This document shows, piece after piece, positions 13,151 through 25,269 of a stretch of DNA of 64,000 nucleotides. The stretch lies in contig NC_088304.1 of NCBI RefSeq assembly GCF_032854445.1, positions 33,846,810 through 33,910,809 on the forward strand. The letters run 5' to 3'. The position numbers were made by a program, and so were the translations under genes. The notes below the pieces were generated by a model. It was not told where the DNA came from and did not search any database. It worked only from the letters and a program-made list of their open reading frames with translations. Source of the stretch: Liolophura sinensis (Eukaryota > Mollusca > Polyplacophora > Chitonida > Chitonidae). Within the stretch, counting starts at the first letter, position 1, and each line of letters starts with the position of its first letter.

Positions 13151-13677
13151 CTTTTTAGAACTCAAATGTTTCAGGATATACCGCTTTTAAAAGTAAAGGG
13201 CAAGTGCACATACATGATTGAAGGTGCAAAAATATCGTTTTGTTATGGGAAACAATATCACCCCAGTATATGAACAGCATTTCGTCAGAGCGTTCATCAG
13301 GTATCTGATGAAAGGTGGATGGTTTACTTGTTAACCTTTCCCTTCCTTTGCCTAAGAACATAACCCTCATTACATAATCAAAAGCGTTTTTAATACGGCG
13401 TTTATCACAAATCAACTTCTTATGAAACTTTTTTTTCTCCACAGGCCTTCGAACCCTGTGCTACAATTATGACTGTAAATCTTTCGTGCCAACAAAATGC
13501 CGCATCTTCCCCCGCTGGAGTGCTGATACGACTGACTGTAGCGGCACTTGCTTTTCTGTAAGTAACACGTCAAAAAGTGAGTATCTGCTTAGATAGTATA
13601 TTGCTTATAGAGTTCTTTTTGTCAACGTGCAGGGTACAAGCTCTCTGCTTCTTTGCTGTCCCCACAAAACCTTGTCT

Positions 13678-13892
13678 GGGGTCTCCGTGGCCGAGGAAGT
13701 TGGCGTTCCCGCGCGGCTGAATGACATATGAGTCTCTCACCAATGCGTTCCAGTTAAGTTTATGTTGGCTTCCTCTCCGGCCCATGGACGGGAAAGTCCG
13801 GATGATACGGATAGTGTGCCTGGTTTCCAACCACTATTATACAATAAGTGATACAGTTTTTGCGGTGTAAATCACCAATGAAATGTATAAAT
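13678..13892 (+). mobile_element. SINE family 1, deleted in the middle
   Basis: The head GGGGTCTCCGTGGCCGAGGA is present. The GGATGGTCGTGGG block is degraded and the CACCAATGAAATGTATAAAT end is kept. Confidence 0.7.
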
Positions 13893-14295
13893 AAACATCG
13901 TACAGTCTCGCGTTACTTGGTCTTCAACGGAAAGGTCTGTAACGGAAAACAAGAAATTTCGTGATGTAACAACGACATATATTATACAAGAAGTCCTTTA
14001 AAACTGATTCCCTCTCCCGTGCTTGACTTGTGCCGAGGCGTATTTTTGTACATAAAGCATTCGGACTCGTTGAGGAAACTGGTGTGGTATAACAATATTT
14101 TGCTATCAAACGGTCATATAGAGGAAAGCCAATCGACAATTTGACATTGTGTGTCTGTTGCATTAGGAAATGGTCAATAATTCCACCATTATACTGCCCT
14201 CCGGATACAACTGTGGTATTATGCAAGACAGACCAACTCTTATACGAGCATACTACCATCGTATACACGTGCCATGATTCTGCAATGTAGGGTGG

Positions 14296-14522
14296 CTATA
14301 TTTATTTGATCTGCGTTTTACGCCCCACTCAAAAATATTTCACTTATACTGCATTTAGCATTCCGAAACCACGCAGAGCCCAAGGGAAACCCACGACCAT
14401 TCGCAGGTTGCTAACAGATCTTCCCATGTACGAGCAAAGTTTGATATAAACTTGAACTCACAGTGATTGAAGAAAGGCCCCTGAGGCGTTATGATGCGCT
14501 GTCAACATCGCCACGGAGGCAT
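14296..14522 (-). mobile_element. SINE family 1, full length but diverged
   Basis: Tail TTTATTTGATCTGCGTTTTA to head GCCTCCGTGGCGATGTTGAC. Confidence 0.75.
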
Positions 14523-14822
14523 GGTAGGGTCGTTAAAATGTAACAGGTTGTAGAGTAAAATAAATAGCGGTGGGCGATGACCTAGCAAGCATGATGACAA
14601 GAGGGCGAAGATTAGCCCTAGATTAGATTAGTCCAATAATTATTGTTTTATTCAGTTTTACATAAATCCGTTTTAACAGGTGGGCTTAGATCTGCCATAC
14701 AGCGCCAAAGGCTGTTCCCCGTCTATAGCCGTGCCAACAAGCAACCCAGAGTTATTCCCCCTGAAATTCGCTGTACGAAATACAGCATGAATACACTATG
14801 GCTGACCAATTCTATTCTATAT

Positions 14823-15510
14823 GACAATCCAGAAGCTAGAGAACAAGTGATTTCCCTGGTTGCAAACACGGTGGGTGAAGAAATTCGTCCCGCAAAAATA
14901 TTACATAGGAATATGGCTGTTGTCAAATCGATGTCAGTAATACTATACACACTGTTACAATACAATGTTATACTATACAATGCTATACAATGTTAACCTA
15001 TACAATGTTATTTTGCTGCCTTCTCGACCAAGACTCCCTCATCCTCCTCGCTCACTGGACGACGCAGCGCGGACCTCAACGAAATAATCGAGCGGGGAAG
15101 GAGAGCTGCTCTCGCGCGTGACATCAGTTTTGGCGCGAAAATGGGGCTCACCCAGTTTCGTTTGACATGACAAGCTATTCTTTAAGACAATCCAGAAGCT
15201 AGAGAGCACGTGATTTCCCTGGTTGCAAACAGGGTCGGTGAAGATATTCGTCCCGCAAAAAAAATATTACATAGGAAAATGCCTGTTGTCAAATGGACTC
15301 ATGTGATAATTTTTTTTTTGTTTTTGTTTTTTGCTTTTTTTTTGTACTAATGTAATACTATACACACTGTTACAATGTTATACTATACAATGTTATACTA
15401 TACAATGTTATACTATACCATGCTATACAATGTTAGCCTATACAATGTTATTTTGCTCAATTTTCAAGCACGACTCCCTCATCCTCCTCGCTAATTGGAC
15501 GACGCAACGC
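14823..15510. repeat. 363-bp tandem duplication with ACTATACAATGTT repeats
   Basis: GACAATCCAGAAGCTAGAGA recurs at 14823 and 15186, followed by matching TGATTTCCCTGGTTGCAAAC, CGTCCCGCAAAAA, ACTATACAATGTTAT runs and ACTCCCTCATCCTCCTCGCT. Indels and a T-rich insertion near 15309-15344 separate the copies. The plus-strand 117-residue frame here (14643-14996) overlaps the duplicated DNA and shows no domain. Confidence 0.85.
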
Positions 15511-15648
15511 AGACCAACTTTACAAGCCAACGTTCATTTTTGGCGCGACAAATGGAGCTCAACGCGAATGTCAACGAAATTCAGGCGCCAAAACCGCGGG
15601 ATCGCCTCATTGGTCAGTTTTGGCGCGAATGAGATAGAGGGCGGACTC

Positions 15649-15650
<2 letters not shown>

Positions 15651-15691
<41 letters not shown>
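15651..15691. repeat. (GA)n microsatellite
   Basis: About 20 GA units. Confidence 0.95.
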
Positions 15692-15694
<3 letters not shown>

Positions 15695-16980
15695 GTTTAC
15701 CATTGCAAACATTTGACATGTTTAGGTAGTAGATACTTTCACATGTTTATCGGCTTGTTACACTTAAAAATACAAAGTCCTGTTTACCGGACTATATTTG
15801 TTTTATTGAAAATATTCATCACTTTCTATGTAAATATTTAACATGGACTATAATAAACACATCTCCTTATTTAGTAAACATAGTCTTCTTGAACAAATAT
15901 CTTGCAGGACGTATTTATTAAATCTAACACAAATGTGTTTATAAACGGAACACTTCAGTGTGTATAAATTAAGAAACCAAAGATTGAATTAACTAAGCTT
16001 GAATGTGTAATTTTACAGAAGTGCACACAATATGGTGTAACAATTTTCTTCAATTAGATGAGCATTGGTTTCTCACTGATTTTTACACCTTTTTAATGTC
16101 AACTTACTCTGTGAATGTTCTAGGCCAGTGACGTCCGTATGTATTGATTTTAACATCGTTGCACATTTTTACCAATTTTTTCTACTATTTATGCACGTGT
16201 ATGAAGAGTGAGAATAAAAGCTGACGACTTTCACCATTTATATCATTTACGTAGCCATTTGCCGAGACTAACGTCGTTGTTCTGGTTTTACTTTCTATGC
16301 TGTAATATTTGATATTAGCTGCTGAATCTGTATGAATCTCGCGGGTATGATTTTTTGTAGTCTAAGTTTACCGCATGGTGTGGGGTAGACCATTGTGTTG
16401 TAAGTAATGAACAGCTGTAATAACTTACCAGTGTGAGTTCTTGTGGTACAGAGGAAGGTACAAACCCAAAGTGGATTGACCAATCAAAACTGGTTTTACA
16501 AGCCAAATGTGGACATTCACATCCCAAATGTGAATTTTAAGCGTTTCCATTATCAGAAATACACATAGGTGGAGACGCCATTGGGCAGACACAACCTCTA
16601 AAATCTAACTGGCAAAACTGATGTACGAATAGATAGTAAATATAAAAACCCATTGTTGATTTACAGTAACAAAGGTGAAATATAAATAGACAAAACTGCT
16701 AACCTAATCGAAACCTAGAATACACCATTCATATTAAAGCGATCAAAGCGGTCGTGTGGTTAATACATTGCTGTAACAGGCATAAACCGTGTTCCATGTG
16801 GTTGCAAAAGTTATGTCCCTTTAGTTTATAGTTTACAATTTACCGGTATCGGCAAATCATGCAGCAAGTGGTTGCAAAAGTTGTGTCCCTTTAGTGTATA
16901 GTTTGCAATTGATGGGTGTCGACTGGCATTATTAGAAATATGCACAGCTGCAACTGTAAAAAAAATCATCCTTTTCATTA
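15692..16980. other. Region downstream of gene A, no gene seen
   Basis: It contains a short duplication (GTGGTTGCAAAAGTTRTGTCCC at about 16799 and 16869) and no supported exon. Confidence 0.45.
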
Positions 16981-16984
16981 AATT

Positions 16985-16990
16985 TTTATT
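16985..16990 (-). terminator. Gene A poly(A) signal
   Basis: AATAAA on the minus strand about 155 bases after the gene A stop codon. It is the first canonical hexamer downstream. Confidence 0.4.
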
Positions 16991-17145
16991 CGTCACAGAT
17001 ATATGTTGTTGTGGAATAGCAGCACTTTTATAGTCTACTTAATTTCAGTTCGGGCACAGGACAAATAAAGCATCCAAACGTTGAAGTTGTGACGCCACTT
17101 GCCGTCATTTCGGCCCTCTCCGGTGTTGTCTCTGGTATGGCGTCG

Positions 17146-18560
17146 TTATATGGGCGCGAGGGTGGTGGGCGCGGGTGCAGCCGTGGGTGCAGGTGTAGCC
17201 GCGGGTGCGGGTGAAGCCGTTGTTGCGGGTGCAGCCGTGGTTGCGGGTGCAGCCGTGGGTGCTGCCGTATTGATGGGTGGAGGCATTTTAAATTCTATGT
17301 CGTCTGGTTCGGCAGGCTCTCCCATGTCTTCTCCAGGCTCCTCAGTTACAATTACAGTTAAGAAATTATTAAAAATTTAACTGTTGTTGTTGTAGTCATT
17401 CATTGACGTAGCATGTGATGGATATAGGCCTTCAGTTTACCAATCGATCAATACTTCTTGATATTTTTTAGAATAAAACAGGATGTGACAGACCTAATCT
17501 CCTCAAGCATTTGCTCACGTGTCAAAACGACGGTAGCTAAGAGCTATTCTGCCCAACCACTCTCACACTGTCGTCGCGACTCTTTTTTACTCTGTATGAT
17601 GTTGTCTTTCATACTTTTGAAATCTTTGAAATCTCTCTAGAAACGCCTACAGGTTACCTTCATTTTTACTTCAATGAGTTAATTAAATTTCACATTTCAG
17701 ATGTTCAAATTAATGATATACTATGGCATAATGAAAAAAACCAACTATGGTATAATGAAATTATGAAAATAATAAAAAAGCAGGCTGTAACTGATTACTA
17801 CAGACAAATAAATTATGAATAAAAACAATGAAAATTAGTACTCGCTTGAAAAGGTATTTTGCACATACCGAGTGTTCACTGGCTAACACAGCTTGCGTCA
17901 CTATTCACTCATATCTGAAAACCAGGTATCTTTCGACACAGCATAGAATCCATATGGATTCCAATGATTCGACTTTGAAGGAGTTGTTCTACTTGTGATA
18001 TTGAAAGGAAGATGACTAACAAACGCGTTCCTCAAGAGGTTCCGTTGTTCTGGAAACACAGGTGTTTTGGTCAATGGCCATGACACAAGGGACGCTGGTT
18101 CAATCCAATTTCCGGATGGCGACCGCACATTTTCGAGATTTTCTCGCATTCTTTGGTAACAACAAACGAAGAACAGATATTGTGGGCGGGCTAACATTAA
18201 GTTAGGAGTTAAACACTTGCCATTTGTCAGAGTGGGATGTATACAGAGCACACTCTGTGGATGAACGCCTGTGCCTTACAAAGTTCGTCAATGGATTGCC
18301 AAAGATCGGCGGTTTATTCCAAGTACTCGTGTTCCTCCGCCATTGACATTAATAAGTGAAATACATGTATTCTTGAATATAGCCATAAACACCAATGGGT
18401 CAATTCCAGTTAATGTTTTAGGTTTAGATGTCCACTAATAGCATGCTTATAGGAACAAATGGAGAGTTTACTCACGTCGTTTACTCACTGCCGACCTGGT
18501 GAGCTGTGTCATCAACACCAACACAGAGACGGTGAGCAATAGCCGATGTCTCACGCCCAT
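17146..18560 (-). CDS. Gene A: small secreted Thr/Ala/Pro-rich protein (2 coding exons)
   Basis: Signal exon 18560-18476 encodes 28 residues: MGVRHR, a Leu/Val core, then SAVSKR. It ends in AAACGAC|GTGAGT, a phase-1 donor. An acceptor (TTTCTTGCAG) lies one base upstream of the ATG. The last exon ends at TAA 17148-17146. In its open frame it reads DMGEPAEPDDIEFKMPPP followed by about six TAAPA(T)-like units (18-bp DNA repeats), ending TTLAPI. The best in-phase acceptor is CTGGAG|AA (exon 17330-17146). It gives CAA (Gln) across the junction and an 89-residue product, but its pyrimidine tract is poor. The first AG in the tract (TAACTGAG|GAG) would shift frame and stop after about 17 codons. Membership of the four-gene set is firm from the signal exon and the EPAE box. 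The function is unknown, a mucin-like secreted peptide is one guess, and a decayed gene cannot be excluded. Confidence 0.6.
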
Positions 18561-19877
18561 ACTGCAAGAAATATAACAAAACACATCTATATTTTAAAGA
18601 TTCATATTTGTAGGATTCTCTATAAAACATGAGGGGTAGAATTAATCTTTTTTGTAATGTTAATCAGATATAACACGCTATCTCTGTATGCATTAAAATG
18701 ATAATGCTACAACTAGGAAGCACTCTGATGGTACAAACTTCCGCCTCGGCTAAACATACAAATTCCCCCACTACATCGCTTCCGCCCTCTCTTTATGAAA
18801 AGTCTCAAGAAAGGGACAAGGTTAGGCAGGTAAAAGAAAAACACTCAGTTTTGTCCTATTTGGTGATTGTGAAGATAGACAGACAGACAAATGAGCAACG
18901 GCAATAACATTACCTCAATGGTGCAGATATTGACTGGAAAGAAGGCAATCTATTCCAGACCATTAACAACTTATTCATTATAGACAATGTTCTGATGCTG
19001 GTATTTACATCGTTATATCATACAATGCAAGTATCGACCGTGAAACGTGGCGTTAAAAGAAAAGAGAACCCTGTACCAAATGTACATATCAAGCAATGAA
19101 GTATGTAAATAAAGTTTGAACAACATACCTTTTAATTTTGTGATGACTGAAATGCCACAGTTCAAGGTAAGCTAACAGCGCACATTGAGAAAATCGAAAC
19201 CGTCACGATGTTATCAATTTTAACTAATCAGGAAAGAGTTTTTTCTACAACCCTGGAACGCAGCTGTTTCCACTGATGTCACAAGAATCCTGTTTTGCCC
19301 TTTAATCTTGTGGACGTAAGACACAATTGACGTTTCTGTAACATGGCGTATCTAATGACCTAATTCAAGATTCAAGATTATAAATTGATTTATAGACGTT
19401 CAAAAAAAAAGAAAAAAATAGCCATGACACTTAGTTCTGTTTCCATCCCTCTTCCGAAAACACATCATTTGTTGTCTTTTTTTAAAATAAGTAATGTTTA
19501 ATATAAAAAAATTACCTTCTACCAGTTACCTTCTAGTAACTTTTGAATTACCACTTAAGGAAGGAAACAGCAGTCCCAACATGGCTTAAAACTGCTGGGA
19601 TTATATTTTCTTGAAATGAATCACCAGTGATCTGTTTCCTTTCAATAGAAGGACATCGTTGATGGTCCCAGCATTTTCTATCCTAGAGCAATGAGTTTTA
19701 TTTATATAATTGTTGTTAAATATCGAACCAAAAAATTATTTATTTATACTACGTCGGTTACACTTATGTTATGCTTATAAGTGTAAGAAGCTGGTAAAAT
19801 TCCTAGAAGTCTGAAAATAGTAAACATGAAGTTTGAGAATAAATAATAATGAAGAATTTAAGGAATAAAGTACCAAC

Positions 19878-19920
19878 CTGAGTAAAAGTCTGTGAGTCTC
19901 TCGGAGGAAAAATTGAGAAA
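19878..19920 (-). other. Gene A predicted 5' non-coding exon
   Basis: It lies about 30 bases downstream of a TATA box and ends in ACTCAG|GTTGGT (donor read as CAG|GT at 19878/19877). It would splice to the acceptor at 18563-18562. The donor is weaker than those of the other genes. The start is estimated from TATA spacing only. Confidence 0.4.
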
Positions 19921-19946
19921 TGTACGTTTATCCAAAATGTCAGTCA

Positions 19947-19954
19947 TTTATATA
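19947..19954 (-). promoter_or_regulatory. Gene A TATA box
   Basis: TATATAAA on the minus strand, in the context CATGTATATAAATGACTG. The inferred transcription start is near 19917-19922. Confidence 0.4.
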
Positions 19955-20199
19955 CATGTTACCGTAAACAACATGATGTAAAAACAAGTATAGGCTCATT
20001 CCGAAGTGAACATTTCGTGAATGTGTCAAAACATCTACTTTAACACTCATAATAAATCCGTTTTATAGCCCAAAAAAGCGAATGTCATCGTGACCTTTAT
20101 GTGGTATACCATCTTTCGATTATAATCACCAACTCAAATGTTAATGTTATAATCAAAAGTTGTGACTAATCAACTGGTTTTTTTTCTTTTCATCGTTTT

Positions 20200-20465
20200 T
20201 TACTTAGAGCATGACATCCACCACTATATGTTTTCTGCCCGCGTTTGTTTGCTTGTCTGTCTGTCTGTCATCAAAGACATGTGCAAAGATTTGGATAAAA
20301 TTTTGAATGACCTTGGACCACTTTTTTAAATTTTGCTGACCATTCAGAACCAAATCTGTGAACATTTTTAAAGCAAGCATTGTCCTTTTGTTTCAACTCA
20401 TTATGTGGTTTTGTACATTTAGTTGTGGCAGAGGTTTGTCTCGAATTGACGAATTCTTCTACGCT
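20200..20465. repeat. Repeat with CTGT run (R3)
   Basis: GCTTGTCTGTCTGTCTGTCA, CAAAGATTTGGATAAAATTT and GTGGCAGAGGTTTGTCTCGA look like the 3' region of a common transposon-derived repeat. The 60-kb piece has related parts in the opposite sense. Confidence 0.45.
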
Positions 20466-20502
20466 GAAAAAATAAACATGTTAATTTTAAGAGAAAGTTT
20501 GT

Positions 20503-20650
20503 TGTTATTTATTTATTTTATTTGATTGATGTTTTTCACTTATACGACGGCGGCCAGCATTATGGTGGGTGGAAACCGGGCAGAGCCCGGGGGATACCCA
20601 CGACCATCCGCAGCTTGCTGTCAGACCTTCCTACTTACGGCCGGAAAGTC
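20503..20650 (-). mobile_element. SINE family 1, 3' half
   Basis: From the tail to GGAAGGTCTGACAGCAAGCT. The head is absent. Confidence 0.8.
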
Positions 20651-20914
20651 TGTTGTCTGATGAGATGAGAAAATGTATTCTGTTATCATACCACAATATT
20701 CTGTCATGTTTAACGTAATGTCAACGTTAAGTGTAATAGAATCTGTATGTCGAATTAATAGAATAGCAGTAGGTGAGTTACATTTAGCAGAACCATCAGC
20801 TGCAGTAGTAGAATCTAAACATTAATATTTTAAACAGACTTGCTGTTTAATTAACATATTAATTTTGGGTGTAACTTGACGCCTATACTCTGAAAAACCA
20901 GTCATACTATACTG

Positions 20915-21415
20915 CTAGTGTTTCTGCCATGTTGCTATGCTCAACGTTTCTGCCATCTTTCTATGCTTAATGTTTCTGCCATGTTGCTATGCTTAACGTT
21001 TCTGCCATCTTGATATGCGTAGTGTTTCTGCCATGTTGCTATGTTTAACGTTTCTGCCATGTTGCTATGCTTAACGTTTCTGCCATCTTTCTATGCTTAA
21101 TGATTCTGCCATGTTGCTATGCTTAACGTTTCTGCCATCTTGATATGCGTAGTGTTTCTGCCATGTTGCTATGCTCAACGTTTCTGCCACCTTGCTATGC
21201 TTAACGTTTCTACCATCTTTCTATGCTTAATGTTTCTGCCACCTTGCTATGCTTAATGTTTCTGCCATGATGCCATGCTTAACGTTTCTGCCATCTTGAC
21301 ATGCTTAGTGTTTCTGCCATGTTGCTATGCTTTACGTTTCTACCATCTTTCTACGCTTAATGTTTGTGCCATCTTGCTATGCTGAATGTTTCTGCCATTT
21401 TGCTGTGCTTAATGT
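20915..21415. repeat. 26-bp minisatellite, about 19 copies
   Basis: The unit is TTTCTGCCATGTTGCTATGC plus TTAACG. Variants CTTTCTATGC and CTTGATATGC alternate in a higher-order pattern. It abuts the foldback element by about 200 bases. Confidence 0.9.
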
Positions 21416-21612
21416 GCAATAGCATTATAAATTCGTTGACAGAAGTTAACAGAAGTTAAGATGTATAACATTTAACTTCTGTGGTCCTTTGTCAAAAATT
21501 ACACACTTGTTTTTGAATAATTATGATGTTACTGAAGTATTGAGCTCTTGGTGTCGAAAACGAGCTCATGAACCACATATCAATGACAGGGTGTTGTCAT
21601 GTCACGTGTCAC

Positions 21613-23350
21613 CTCGTCTGGGAGCTAGCAGAGGTTTATCCATCAGGTCGCATACGAAACCTTTGACACATCGAACATGCAAAACAATGGGGAAAACTCT
21701 AAAATGGTGATTCTTAGTGCTGCAACCGTCCACAGCCCCCTAGCATGTTGGTTGAAAGTGCCCCAAAACAAATTTAATCGGTCATGATTAAGTATGAGAG
21801 TGAAACTCATGTTATATATTCTTCAAGACAACCTGGTCATTAAAAGCCAATTCTTAGGTTTCCAGCCCTTGCACTAATCCACTTAAAAACGATCTAATTA
21901 ACGCTAATTATGACTTCTATCGGTCATATCGCGTATCTTTATACCAAAAGATACCTAAGAAATGCTAATTATAAAATGCTGATTTATAAGCTCCAACTCC
22001 ATGATCAAACCCATTTAAGAACGGGTCAAAGGTCAATACTTAGGGTTACATTACCTGAAAACATGGGTATCGGTCACGACTGAGTACGAGGATGAAACTT
22101 ATTTCACACATTTCTCATAACAACCAGATCACTAAAACCCAATTCTTAAGTCCCCAGCCCAGACTAAGCCATTCAAGAACGGCCTAATTAACGCTAATTA
22201 TAGATTTGATCGGTGATGTCACGTACGAGGGATTTTTTCCCAAAAGAAATATTGAGATATGCTAATTATAATAAGGTATTCCAACCCCCTGCATGTACAT
22301 ATACAACTAAGAACGGATCAGAAGTTATCTACACTTTGGCGATGTGGACTTTACAACAAGAGGACACAATGTATGTACACACACCTAATAACTAACTCAT
22401 TTCCTCACACGAGGCATGACCTATAAAAGTCATAACTTGCGTTAATTAGACCGTTCTTAAGAGAATTAGTCCATGGGCTGGAAACTTAAGAATTGGTTAT
22501 AAGGGATCAGGCTGTGATGAGGAATGCATCAAATAAGTTTCATCCTGGTAGTCAGTCGTGACCGATTCCCTTGTTTTAAGGCAACTGAGCCCAAATATTG
22601 ATCTTTGACCCGTTTTTAATTGGTTCTGTGCATGAAAGAATCATTTTGAGAGAAGGCAAAACCTGGGATTAAGGTAGAGGAGGTAGTCTATCTTAATTCC
22701 AGGTAAAACAAATAAACCCAGCCTAAGGAGTAGCACGACTCGGAAGTCATCACTTTCCAGACAAGACAGAGGTGATATTTCCTTCTAATTTTTGCTGTTT
22801 AGATTTTGTATTGGTGAAGTGACTTGCAAGCATGTACCCAAGTGTTTTATTGTGAAATAAGCGATTTATTCCTTTACTGAAAATAATTTGGGCCATTTCA
22901 TTACATCTGATCTATTGATAAACCAATCATAACAAAGGATTGAACACATTAAGAAACATGGAGTTGGAACCTAAGAATTACCGTTTTGTAAATACCATAT
23001 CTTAAGGTATCTTGCTGTATAAATTTACATTTCCTCGTACGCAATATGACCGATAAAAATCATAATTAACGTTAACTAGGTCGTTCTTAGGTGGATTAAG
23101 GCATGCCCTGGGAATTTAAGAATCGGTTTTTAATGATCAGGTTGTCATGAGGAATGTATAAAGTTTCATCTTCGTAATCGTGACCGATAAAATTAGTTTT
23201 GGGGCAACCCCAATGCTAGGGGGCTGTGGACGGGTGCAGCACATAAGAATCACCATTTTAGAGTTTTCCCACGTGGTTTTGCATGTTTAGTGTGTTAAAC
23301 CTTTCGTACGTTAAACCTCTGCTAACTCCCAAACTGAAGGCACAGACGAG
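21613..23350. mobile_element. Foldback-type element: 1.7-kb nested inverted repeat
   Basis: The outer ends pair: CTCGTCTGGGAG at 21613 matches the reverse complement of the sequence ending CAGACGAG at 23350. Inner landmarks keep the same axis near 22481, for example CCGTCCACAGCCCCCTAGCAT (about 21727) against ATGCTAGGGGGCTGTGGACGG (about 23212). Each arm also holds direct repeats of about 300 bp (AATTAACGCTAATTAT with ATCGGTCA). There is no transposase frame and no clear target-site duplication. Arms are diverged but readable over several hundred bases. Confidence 0.7.
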
Positions 23351-23619
23351 TGATTTTACCGAGATCTGGATATTTACGCGACACGCTTAGGGAAACAGGT
23401 TTTAGTTTAGAGCTAGCAACCATTGTAAACCAAGTGCCATAGTATCTGAGGGAAGGGTTGGTGCCGCTTGGTTAAGATACTTGTCTTAGATATTTTTTTA
23501 CTTTGATCTAAAATAGGATTGGGTTCAAAACCGTGTCTTCATTAACCAACCTTCACAGAAGGATACATTATCACCGTTGGCCAACGAGCGACCACCAGTC
23601 AGCCTGAATATGTCTATGA

Positions 23620-23865
23620 TTTATTTAATTGGTTGGTGTTTTACGCCGCACTCAAGTATATTTCACTTATACGACGGCGGCCAGCATTATGGTGGGTGGA
23701 AACCGGCAGAGTCCGGGGGAAACCCCACAACCATCCATAGTTAGGTGGCAGACCTTCACACAGCCAGCGTGAGTTGGACTTGAACTCACAGCAGCCGCAC
23801 TAGTGAGAGGCTTCTGGGTCATTACGCTGTGCTAGCTCGCTAACCAGCTGAGCCACGGAGACCCC
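23620..23865 (-). mobile_element. Near-full-length SINE family 1
   Basis: The head (GGGGTCTCCGTGGCTCAGCT) is at 23865. There is a small deletion in the middle, and box B GAGTTCAAGTCC is intact. Confidence 0.85.
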
Positions 23866-23901
23866 TACAAATATGTCTTTAAATACGACACGTAAGATTG
23901 G

Positions 23902-24157
23902 TGTATTTATTTATTTACTTACTTGATTGGTGTCAATCTCTCAGGGATATTTCATTTATACGACAACAGACACCGTTATGGTATGGAAAACCGAGTAGAC
24001 CGCGCGGGAAGCCTACGACCGTCCGCAGGTTACTGGTAGATCTCTCCACATCCGACCGGAGAAGAAGCCAGCATGAGCGAGATTTGAACTCACAACGACT
24101 GCATAGATGAGAGGTTACTAGGTGATTGTGCTTTCCAATCGAACACGGATGCCCCTC
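23902..24157 (-). mobile_element. SINE family 1, diverged
   Basis: Same orientation, 40 bases from the previous copy. The head is mutated (GGGGCATCCGTGTTCGATTG). Confidence 0.8.
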
Positions 24158-24159
24158 AG

Positions 24160-25265
24160 TGCTATATTTGACGGCAAAATTAGTAATACCAAGCATACAT
24201 TGATTGTGTATGATGTGTGCATTGTAGATTGATAGATTGATTGACTAGTGAGCTCATTGTCGATCAACCATTCCATCGACTTTTCCCCTTGAGTTTGACT
24301 CAGCCCATAATACTAACCGACATGCCTTAAGCTCTATTTTTTTCGGTAAGGAGTTAAACACTAATAAATCTAATATCAAAAATGTAAAACAAAATGTAAA
24401 AAAAAGAAAGTAAAAAATTTTCTTTAAATTCCGATTCGGTTGGATAGTTGCTGGATTTATTCGGTTGAGATTTTTCTGATTTCCCCATCCATGATACCGA
24501 AAATATAAAACGCTTATACAACCTTTTCGTGACCTTAGGGTAAATTACAGTGCAAAAGGGTTGTTAAATTAAGTCCTCAGCTGGCAAGGTCGCAGGATGG
24601 GCAAACTCTATGACGATATTTTCGACGCGATCAAGCCCACCGGCTACACAAAGTGCATGAATCTGTCTGTAATGACATCCTCATATATGGTTCACTTGCA
24701 TGCTCTCATTAGTCGCTACAAATTACAACAGACCCAAACGATAAAATTTAAAAGGGTATATAAAAACAGGTGCCTAATTACAGGTGATCGGTGATATGCC
24801 ACTCCTCTACGGTACGGTGCGCTTGATTAACAGGTGTTTTAAGTATATACGGTCATTTCTGATAGCTTTCTTTATTCCAGGCCTGTCAGTTATGCGCGGC
24901 GAAATCACGCTTTAGAGCGAGATTTGCAGGCTATCGGATAGACTAGTGTTCACGTGTGAGTCCTATCGTTTTGATTTAAATCCACGTTGATAAACGGGAT
25001 TTCGCACATTACGAGAACTATGTCCCCGTACGAGGCCTGTGGCTTGCCAGCTAAGTCAGATATAAACATGTGTTTAATTTTGAAAAAGCTTTAAACATGT
25101 CAACGCGTAAGACCCTGCATGTGTCTTCAGGGAACAACTGATTGACAGGTTAATTGGGGTGCAGCAATGTTGGAAATCGCCAGCCCTTTCACATCGTTGA
25201 TTTCTCCTGGGTTCTCTGTCGTTTCTATGCAGGCAAAGCCAAAATGGTTATGAGGATGTGTGTAA
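24160..25265. other. No gene seen
   Basis: AT-rich. Frames under 70 codons without features. Confidence 0.45.
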
Positions 25266-25269
25266 ATTG

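Noticed and set aside
13155-13442. 95-codon minus-strand frame
   Set aside because: It overlaps the edge of the 157-bp duplication. No domain or splice evidence.
15331-15729. 132-codon plus-strand frame
   Set aside because: It runs through ACTATACAATGTT repeats and a GA microsatellite (RERERE tail), so it is a repeat artefact.
17099-17380. Plus-strand 93-codon Gly/Ala/Val-rich frame
   Set aside because: Antisense of gene A's TAAPA repeat. The minus strand has the family box and a matching signal exon.
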